This document shows, one piece after another, positions 34,501 to 39,394 of a stretch of DNA of 39,394 bases. Made by a program: the position numbers and the translations under genes. Every line of letters starts with the position of its first letter. The stretch's first letter is position 1. Below the pieces are notes generated by a model. The model did not search any database, was not told the DNA's origin, and saw nothing but the letters and a program-made list of their open reading frames with translations. Source of the stretch: an uncultured bacterium (lineage in GTDB: Bacteria > Planctomycetota > UBA8108 > UBA1146); contig CAJXMG010000026.1 of NCBI GenBank assembly GCA_913056395.1, positions 1 to 39,394 of the forward strand. Direction: 5' to 3'.

Positions 34501-35120
34501 CTTAGCATCAGGACTCTGGCGGCAAACAGGTTCCACTGATCGGGCATTTCCGCGGAATCCAGTGAGTTTTTCAGGGTGTCGTCCGGAAGGGGAACATCGA
34601 CCACTTCGGGATCACCCAGAGCGACCAGGGCTGCTGAGCTGCCTGGGTAGTTTTCAAGGTTCAGGGAGAGTTCGACGACCGCCTGGTGATCGTGGCTCTT
34701 TTTGACTTCTTCAGTGAGCTCTTCCAAAGGTGAAGAGAAGATGGTGAAGCCGTACATCTCGAGTTCTTCACCCAGATCGAATTCGGCAGCGTTTGCGTCA
34801 GGCATTTCCGGATCTGTTTCATCTTCCGGTACTTGATTGTTGCCCCTCAGATAATGATCGACACTTTTGCGAACCAGATAGACAAAGAGTCCGCAGAGCA
34901 ACAGCATCAGACAGGCGACAGCTCCGTCGACCGGTTTCCCATTTCCTGCGACAAGATTCCACAGAATTTGGGTAGCTCCGATCAGCAGGAGGACCGAGAG
35001 ACCGTAAAGAGCGATGGTGACCAGAATGGAAGACAGGGTAATGAAGCCACCGAAGACGGCGGTCACAATTTTCAGGGCGACCGATGGCGTATTTTTATGA
35101 GAGTCTTCGGCGGTAGACAT
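31536..35120 (-). CDS. Membrane-anchored Clp-type AAA+ protein fused to a GGQ-less release-factor-2-like domain
   Basis: This 1194-residue protein starts with hydrophobic spans (about residues 16-57 and 66-83), then an unfamiliar helical region (100-320). AAA1 has Walker A GPSGVGKKT (340-348), but its Walker B region, ILYIPDFAEM, lacks the DE pair. AAA2 is ClpA/B-like and intact: GPTGTGKT (613-620), VVLLDE (680-685), sensor LTSN, arginine finger FLNR (Arg764), and GARPLRR (823-829). Residues ~905-1187 resemble RF2: GFWDDPQRLP, DAYLRIQ, WADKRN, GGLHELENPE in the GVHRLVRKSPF position, and IVQRYRLNPDPKL ... ALDGNFD. The GGQ-containing segment is missing and the SPF decoding tripeptide is NPE. 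No long ClpB-style middle coiled coil is seen. It would sit on the cytoplasmic face of the membrane. Confidence 0.88.
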   Translation of the reverse strand: MSTAEDSHKNTPSVALKIVTAVFGGFITLSSILVTIALYGLSVLLLIGATQILWNLVAGNGKPVDGAVACLMLLLCGLFVYLVRKSVDHYLRGNNQVPEDETDPEMPDANAAEFDLGEELEMYGFTIFSSPLEELTEEVKKSHDHQAVVELSLNLENYPGSSAALVALGDPEVVDVPLPDDTLKNSLDSAEMPDQWNLFAARVLMLRDPTVTLETAICEYPWVDNPQWTQLIIDNRDHLLKKSPFAEELPKLVELCKGSDDPKESVSILSAILNAEEVETLREELRMSELEGIFEVWPEKSAEEKAELRQSSLISTQKDHLHSSVERFSLDDPRSLLITGPSGVGKKTIALALLCQLEDQGWTVLESSAQDLIAGMMFIGQMEERWTKILPELQQPKTILYIPDFAEMEHAGKHMQNPIGLLDRLNNEVRRQRITVLGVLSENDMERMLRSNSALRKFYDVESIPSPESSTAEEILLHEAQRLEGESGISTPATVAKLMVELSSQFLSFQAPLGGAFDLMKSLVQKKSANKAPAEKIMLTPEDVFEEITHLSGLPTVLVDPNESLDPNKVQKFFRDHLIGQEEAIQCMVDRITLLKAGLTDTDRPLGVFFFAGPTGTGKTESAKVLARYLFGSKDRLLRVDMSELQSYEDLSKLFGSGSGVQNHHQRSLLDSIRNQPFSVVLLDEFEKAHPNVWDLFLQAFDDARMTDAAGHVVSLKHVVFILTSNVGAREASQGSFGFKSAGGSDNPYETALRETFRPEFLNRIDQIVTFRPFSRTEQRALLELELERVLSRRGLKDRPWAVEWEDSAIDLLLTQGLTADLGARPLRRAVERYALTPIAREMLAHDDPQADQFLFVRGEGGKIVVDFVDPDATEQAVAEQKLVPIPELEDSSDSSPRLLVPYIAMRGSGRLEEVEALAEQVDKLENLVESTEWSEARAKAMESMGVAGFWDDPQRLPVLARAELRDRIDHGTETARSLLDRLSGDAETSRDSYPPALIQRLAQQIYLLDHAVEVLDEDLPQDAYLRIQPVQRDRESQEEQVAWSSRLKKMIVDWADKRNMQLEELTHTPDGEWVVAVTGFASWRFLHPLGGLHELENPEAHHKDRKIHARISIAPQPLGLPPGDRNERVRHAQKLLEDSPRKDEIVQRYRLNPDPKLVNLVEGWRFTQPEEALDGNFDLVASWASTRHTSESR

Positions 35121-35212
35121 CCTGATGCTTTCAAACCTGTGTATTCGGTACTCAGCGACAGATTTTCAAATGAACTCAGAGGCCGTTCCCCCATCTTTGC
35201 ATAAATCGGGAT

Positions 35213-36379
35213 TCACTGCCACGAGGAGAAAACCATTCCCTCGCGCAGATAGATGAACAGGCGTCTGTTGATCCCCGTTTCCCGCCAGTTCTCAGACCGC
35301 CGGAGAGACGCGGCATAACGATCAAAAACAGTGGGGTACTGTGATTGAGGGGAGCCAGGGGATCTCCCACAGGCTCGTCGAGGCAGGGTCAGGCGTTCTG
35401 CCTTTCGCTGCATGAGAGCGGTCGATATATCGGTTCCGGCAGGGAATCTCTGTCGGTGAAGGGAAACCCGTTCTTCTCCAAACAGGGCTTTGGATGGGGT
35501 GGAGGAAGAAGAGGGGGGCGAGAGTTCGATCAGGGTCCACTCTTCCGTGGATGGTGGAATGGAATGGTGAGGAAAGATCGGGAAGAAAGCCGGTGAAACC
35601 GGGGGACGCAATTTTCCCGGTTCAACTGGCGCAGGATCTCCGAGCCCCGCTTGCAGATCTGCCAGGATGAAGCGGCGATTTTTTCGATGAACTTCGGCGA
35701 GGTTAAGGTCGAGTTGGATCCAGGCACTGGTCCATTGTTGTCGTATCCACTGAAGACACGAATCGGGATTGACCCGCTGGAACAAGAGCCGATTGCCGCG
35801 GCGCGTTGCACCCCCGGGAAGAGGGTCGAAGGCTTCGATGCCCTGGGCGATGACCTGATGCAGGGGAGAGCAGGCGGTATCACCGAGACAGGGACAGAAA
35901 AAAATCGGAGAACGATCCCGTTCCTCTTTTATCGCAGCCACTATCAGATCATTTGGGATCGACCCATGAATTAATTGGGTCAGGCTTTCAAACATGGCGC
36001 GACGGAGTACAGGGGGATATCGCATATGAAGAATGGCGGTTGAGCCGCAGACTTTTGCGGCACAGCCAGGGGGGAGAAAACCTGGCGAGTGTTGTGTCAG
36101 AAGAGCCGCGGCCACCCGGGTGGCAACACGTGCATGAAACCCTCCACCCGAGGTGTCCATTCCCGCTCCTGCAGGAAAGATGATGGTCATCGATTCCAGA
36201 TCCGGGAGTTTCGGGCTGCCATCCATTTTTCCGGGAACGAGTGAGATGCAGAAGGGGGGTTTCCACAGCCAGATCTGCGGTGGGCCGGGAGGGTGCTCAT
36301 GACATTTTTCCAGTCCCAGAGGACAGGATGAAAGGGAGACCCCCAGAAAGCCGAGAAGTGTCACCGCTGGAATCCACAT
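35213..36379 (-). CDS. Lipoprotein, possibly degenerate M16-like
   Basis: This 388-residue protein has a lipoprotein signal (GFLGVSLSSC). The body lacks an obvious enzyme motif. A block resembling the M16 opening strand and helix (MTIIFPAGAGMDTSGGGFHA) and a later LPGGATRRGNRLLF followed by QWIRQQWTSAWIQLDLNLAE parallel M16 layout, but HxxEH is absent. The similarity is weak and may be coincidental. It precedes the Clp/release-factor fusion by 92 bases on the same strand, so the two are probably co-transcribed. ATG 36379 has AAGGAG upstream. It is read divergently from yaaA. Function unknown. Confidence 0.5.
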   Translation of the reverse strand: MWIPAVTLLGFLGVSLSSCPLGLEKCHEHPPGPPQIWLWKPPFCISLVPGKMDGSPKLPDLESMTIIFPAGAGMDTSGGGFHARVATRVAAALLTQHSPGFLPPGCAAKVCGSTAILHMRYPPVLRRAMFESLTQLIHGSIPNDLIVAAIKEERDRSPIFFCPCLGDTACSPLHQVIAQGIEAFDPLPGGATRRGNRLLFQRVNPDSCLQWIRQQWTSAWIQLDLNLAEVHRKNRRFILADLQAGLGDPAPVEPGKLRPPVSPAFFPIFPHHSIPPSTEEWTLIELSPPSSSSTPSKALFGEERVSLHRQRFPAGTDISTALMQRKAERLTLPRRACGRSPGSPQSQYPTVFDRYAASLRRSENWRETGINRRLFIYLREGMVFSSWQ

Positions 36380-36506
36380 CGCATCTCCTTTCAGGAAAGA
36401 GTGGTCGTATCCGCCCGAAAAATCAGGGCAGGAAAACGGTCAGCGACCCGTTCCCGGACGACGCAGATGGGGTGACGGAGAGGTCCTCCTCGGGTAATTT
36501 CCTGAT

Positions 36507-37304
36507 ATGTCAAAACTTCTCGCCATCCTCTCTCCTGCCAAGACTCTCGACATGGAAGCCGAGCTTCCCAAGGGAGCCCCGGCTGTCACCCGCCCACGCA
36601 TGGCTTCCCGCTCCAAGGAGTTGGTGGGGGTCCTGCAGGGATACTCCACCGGTCAACTGGAATCGCTGATGTCGATCTCTCCCAAACTGGCAGAGGTCAA
36701 CCGTGATCGCTGGTCCAGTTTTGGCAGTCGCTCCAATCCGAAAGGGCCGGCGGCGATCTGTTTCCGGGGAGATGTCTTTCAGGGTTTTGAAGCGTGGACG
36801 ATGAAGGGCAAGTCCCTCTCCTGGGCCCAGGACCACGTTCGTATTCTCAGCGGTCTTTACGGAATGCTGCGTCCCCTCGATGTGATCCAGCCTTACCGCC
36901 TGGAGATGGGCACAGCCCTGAAGACCGATTCGGGCAAGAACCTCTACGAGTTCTGGGGTGATCAGGTTCACAAGTTGCTGAAGAAAGACATGAAGGAAGC
37001 GGGGGCAGAGATCCTCGTCAATCTGGCCAGCGCCGAATACTCCAAGGTGGCGCGGGTTGCCGAACTCGGCTGCCCGGTGGTCGACGTCAAGTTTTTGCAG
37101 GTGGACAAGGGCAAGGCCAAGTTCATCACTCTCTTCGGCAAACAGGCCCGTGGTCTTCTCGCGCGCTGGATGGCGGATCACCGCCCGAAGAATCTCAAGG
37201 ATCTGCAAGGGTTTGATTCGCAGGGGTATCGCTTCCATGCGGAAGACAGCACCGATGATGTGATGGTCTTCACCCGTCCCAAGCCACCTCCGGTGCGTCG
37301 TTAA
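36507..37304 (+). CDS. yaaA: Peroxide stress protein YaaA family
   Basis: This 265-residue protein matches the YaaA/UPF0246 family in length and blocks: LAILSPAKTLDM at the start, RGDVFQGFEAWTM, RILSGLYGMLRPLDVIQPYRLEMG, ILVNLASAEYSKV, and VDVKFLQ with the KGKAKFI stretch. E. coli YaaA lowers free intracellular iron under peroxide stress and so limits DNA and protein oxidation; it is a DNA-binding protein of novel fold. No Fenton-related partner lies beside it here. The ATG fits the family N-terminus; the ribosome site is weak. It is divergent from the M16-like lipoprotein gene. Confidence 0.95.
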   Translation: MSKLLAILSPAKTLDMEAELPKGAPAVTRPRMASRSKELVGVLQGYSTGQLESLMSISPKLAEVNRDRWSSFGSRSNPKGPAAICFRGDVFQGFEAWTMKGKSLSWAQDHVRILSGLYGMLRPLDVIQPYRLEMGTALKTDSGKNLYEFWGDQVHKLLKKDMKEAGAEILVNLASAEYSKVARVAELGCPVVDVKFLQVDKGKAKFITLFGKQARGLLARWMADHRPKNLKDLQGFDSQGYRFHAEDSTDDVMVFTRPKPPPVRR

Positions 37305-37388
37305 CCGGGGCGAGACCTGCAAACCCACTTGTTGACCTTGCATCCACTCTCCGTGACGATGGGCTGAACCCCTTCCAACGGAGAAATC

Positions 37389-39394
37389 ATGCATCGTTGT
37401 CTTCGCCTGTTATTGCTCTGGGTATTGCTCACGCCCTTCATGGGTGTTCCTGTTTCACCTCTTCTTGCACAGGATAGCGACCTTTCCCGAGATGATCTGA
37501 TCCGCACTGTTCGCGATGCGGCCTGCATGAAGTGTCATCAGGGAAGTGGGGTGCGTGCCTCAGAGTTCGCAGCGGTGAATCCTCCGCTGATCCTCAGGGC
37601 CAGCGATCGTTTTCGTCCTGAGTGGCTGGTGCGCTGGTTGACCAATCCGGAAGCAGTCGAGCCTGGAACGCGCATGCCCCATGCCCTCGGGTCACTCCCT
37701 GAGGAAGAGCGGGAAGAAACCGCCCGCGATCTCGTTCATTTCCTTTTCGCCAGGGACCGGATCAACGATCTGGAGTGGTTGCCAGAGCCCTTTGAGGAAT
37801 CGGTTTTGGAGAAAGGGGAAGAACTCTTCTTCAGTATCGGCTGTGCCGCCTGTCACGATGGCGACCAGATCTCTTCACAAATGACCGATCGCACCACCAT
37901 CCCGATGTTGACCACAGAGTTGCAGAATGCCCACCGCTGGCATCCTTCCGGGCGCATGCCGCAAATCCCCATGGAGGAGGAAGAAGCACGGGCGCTGGCT
38001 ACATGGCTGGTGCGCGGGCAATCCCTCGACGGGGATGGCAACCCGGTCGTCGATGAGGTGCAGGGGCTTCGATATGAACTGCACCACCGCTCCTTCCACA
38101 GTTGTGACCAACTGCTCGAGGCGGAGCCGAGTGGGGGTGGTCATACGACCGTCATCTCCAATGCTGTTCGCCCCAAGGATACGGATTTCGGGATTCGCTT
38201 TGTCGGTTCCTTCGAAGTGAAAAATTCGGGAGCCTACACTTTTGCTCTCTCCAGCGATGATGGTTCTGTTTTGTGGATCGATGGCGAAAAACGGATCGAC
38301 AACGATGGCAGTCATGGAACCGTGACCAAGAGAGCCACAGTCCAATTGGAAGCGGGCTGGCATCCGATTCAGATCTGTTTCTGGCAAGGCGCAGGTCCAT
38401 CCCATCTGGATCTGACCATCGAGGGTCCGGGGATTCCGCAAGCCCGACCCTTCATGGCTGAGGAGTTGCGCACCCGCAGTCGTATCGCAGTTCCCGATGA
38501 ACCACTCTTCCGCCCCGATCCTGCACGCATCATTCGCGGCGGGCGTGCCTACAACACCTATGGCTGCAATGCATGCCATGAACCGAAGGCGCTTCCGAAA
38601 CGTCCCTCATGGAGTGAGATGACATCGGGGAACCCGGGTTGCATGGGAGAAGAAGCTCCCAAAGGTGGGGTTGCCTATCGATTCTCTCCGGAGATCCAGA
38701 GCGGGATTCTTCAACTGCTCACCGAAACCGAATTCATGGCACCGGAACCGGAGCAGGATGCCCACTGGGCAGTCAACGATGCCGGCTGTCTGCCCTGTCA
38801 TGTCCGCGATGGAGTGGGTGGGCCCAATGCCGAGATCAATCGCCTCTTCAAGGGAACGGCCGAGCTGGGGGATGAAGGTCGTCTTCCGCCCCTGCTGACC
38901 GGAATCGGCAACAAGCTTCGTCCGGAGGTGATCCACGAAACGGTCGCCGAGGGACTGAAGATTCGACCCTATGTGCTGACGCGCATGCCGGCCTATCCGC
39001 AACCGGTTGCCGGGCATGTCTCCGACATGTTGATCGCAGCCGACAATGAACCTCCGGCCCCACCCCATACCCCGGAGTTCAGTCTGGAGGCGCGCAGTGC
39101 GGGGCATCAGCTGGTGGGCACCGATGGCTTCCGCTGCATCGACTGCCATGTCTTTGCGGGACAGCCATCCCTCGGTGAACCCGCTTACGACCTTGCCATC
39201 ATGGCCGAGCGGTTGCAGCCGCGCTGGTTCCTCGACTATATGAAGGATCCCCAGTCCAAGCGGCCGGGCACGCGCATGCCGACCTTCTGGTTTCCCGATT
39301 TTGCGCTCTACCCCGATCTTCTCGGCGGAGACACGGATGCCCAGGTTGATGCCATCTGGACTTACCTTTCCGCAGGCTCATCGGCACCCTTCCC
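37389..39394 (+). CDS. Secreted multihaem cytochrome c with PA14 domain (incomplete at the right edge)
   Basis: The frame from ATG 37389 stays open to the end of the window (668 codons). GGAG lies five bases before the start. A signal peptide ends LLAQ, so the protein is exported. Haem-binding CxxCH motifs are CMKCH, CAACH, CNACH, CLPCH and CIDCH, giving at least five haems. A PA14-like domain lies between the second and third (about residues 220-350: TFALSSDDGSVLWIDGEKRI). Methionine ligands are likely in the GTRMP-type loops, which occur at least twice. Such planctomycete proteins are thought to carry electrons or bind surface sugars outside the inner membrane; the exact role is unknown. 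Its C-terminus is outside the window. Confidence 0.88.
   Translation, partial: MHRCLRLLLLWVLLTPFMGVPVSPLLAQDSDLSRDDLIRTVRDAACMKCHQGSGVRASEFAAVNPPLILRASDRFRPEWLVRWLTNPEAVEPGTRMPHALGSLPEEEREETARDLVHFLFARDRINDLEWLPEPFEESVLEKGEELFFSIGCAACHDGDQISSQMTDRTTIPMLTTELQNAHRWHPSGRMPQIPMEEEEARALATWLVRGQSLDGDGNPVVDEVQGLRYELHHRSFHSCDQLLEAEPSGGGHTTVISNAVRPKDTDFGIRFVGSFEVKNSGAYTFALSSDDGSVLWIDGEKRIDNDGSHGTVTKRATVQLEAGWHPIQICFWQGAGPSHLDLTIEGPGIPQARPFMAEELRTRSRIAVPDEPLFRPDPARIIRGGRAYNTYGCNACHEPKALPKRPSWSEMTSGNPGCMGEEAPKGGVAYRFSPEIQSGILQLLTETEFMAPEPEQDAHWAVNDAGCLPCHVRDGVGGPNAEINRLFKGTAELGDEGRLPPLLTGIGNKLRPEVIHETVAEGLKIRPYVLTRMPAYPQPVAGHVSDMLIAADNEPPAPPHTPEFSLEARSAGHQLVGTDGFRCIDCHVFAGQPSLGEPAYDLAIMAERLQPRWFLDYMKDPQSKRPGTRMPTFWFPDFALYPDLLGGDTDAQVDAIWTYLSAGSSAPF

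Overview
The window reads as chromosomal DNA from a planctomycete-like bacterium, probably marine. The main clue is three secreted proteins ending in paired dockerin-like repeats of the type FIRGD-N-DG...D...L..LF...C.DA.D.NDDG, a style common in Planctomycetota. Supporting clues are a PA14-containing multihaem cytochrome c, DUF3592 membrane proteins and many signal-peptide proteins of unknown role. Most of the DNA is moderately GC-rich. The first ~500 bases and the large histidine kinase gene look more AT-rich. I see no tRNA, rRNA, CRISPR array, insertion sequence or phage gene. No gene-free stretch exceeds about 300 bases.

Layout. 1-346: the start of a nuclease-like (PD-(D/E)XK/NERD-type) gene leaving the left edge. 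463-2090: a secreted HExxH metallopeptidase-like protein and a small NTF2-like lipoprotein, closed by a strong bidirectional terminator. 2120-6865 (minus): a thioredoxin-like secreted protein interrupted by two in-frame UGA codons, a two-span membrane protein, a class C beta-lactamase-like lipoprotein and TypA/BipA. 7044-8391 (plus): a DUF2256 mini-protein and an outer-membrane beta-barrel-like protein that again has in-frame UGA codons just after its signal peptide. 8369-11584 (minus): a coupled cluster of a CitE/HpcH-type acyl-CoA lyase and two MaoC/Htd2-type hydratase paralogues; a perfect hairpin covers the lyase's Shine-Dalgarno. 11656-17801: two dockerin-type secreted proteins, two DUF3592 proteins, a cNMP-binding/methyltransferase fusion and an unrecognised membrane-anchored Rossmann-like protein. 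18017-21023: pntAB. 21291-24170: a hybrid histidine kinase. 24409-27060: a secreted metzincin with IPT, cohesin-like and dockerin modules. 27133-28521: a ClpX-like protein with a broken Walker B. 28694-30124: a PLP amino-acid decarboxylase. 30138-36379 (minus): two M16-like proteins without a visible zinc motif flanking a 1194-residue membrane-anchored Clp-type AAA+ protein whose C-terminus is a release-factor-2-like domain lacking GGQ. 36507 to the right edge: yaaA and a pentahaem cytochrome c.

The strongest candidate for an undescribed system is the 30138-36379 cluster: a membrane-tethered unfoldase joined to a GGQ-less release factor, beside envelope M16-like proteins. The ribosome-binding shape joined to an unfoldase suggests, by inference only, quality control of stalled secretory translation. 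The second unusual theme is the repeated occurrence of UGA codons at codons 28-31, right after signal peptides, in two unrelated secreted proteins, although UGA is also an ordinary stop in this genome.
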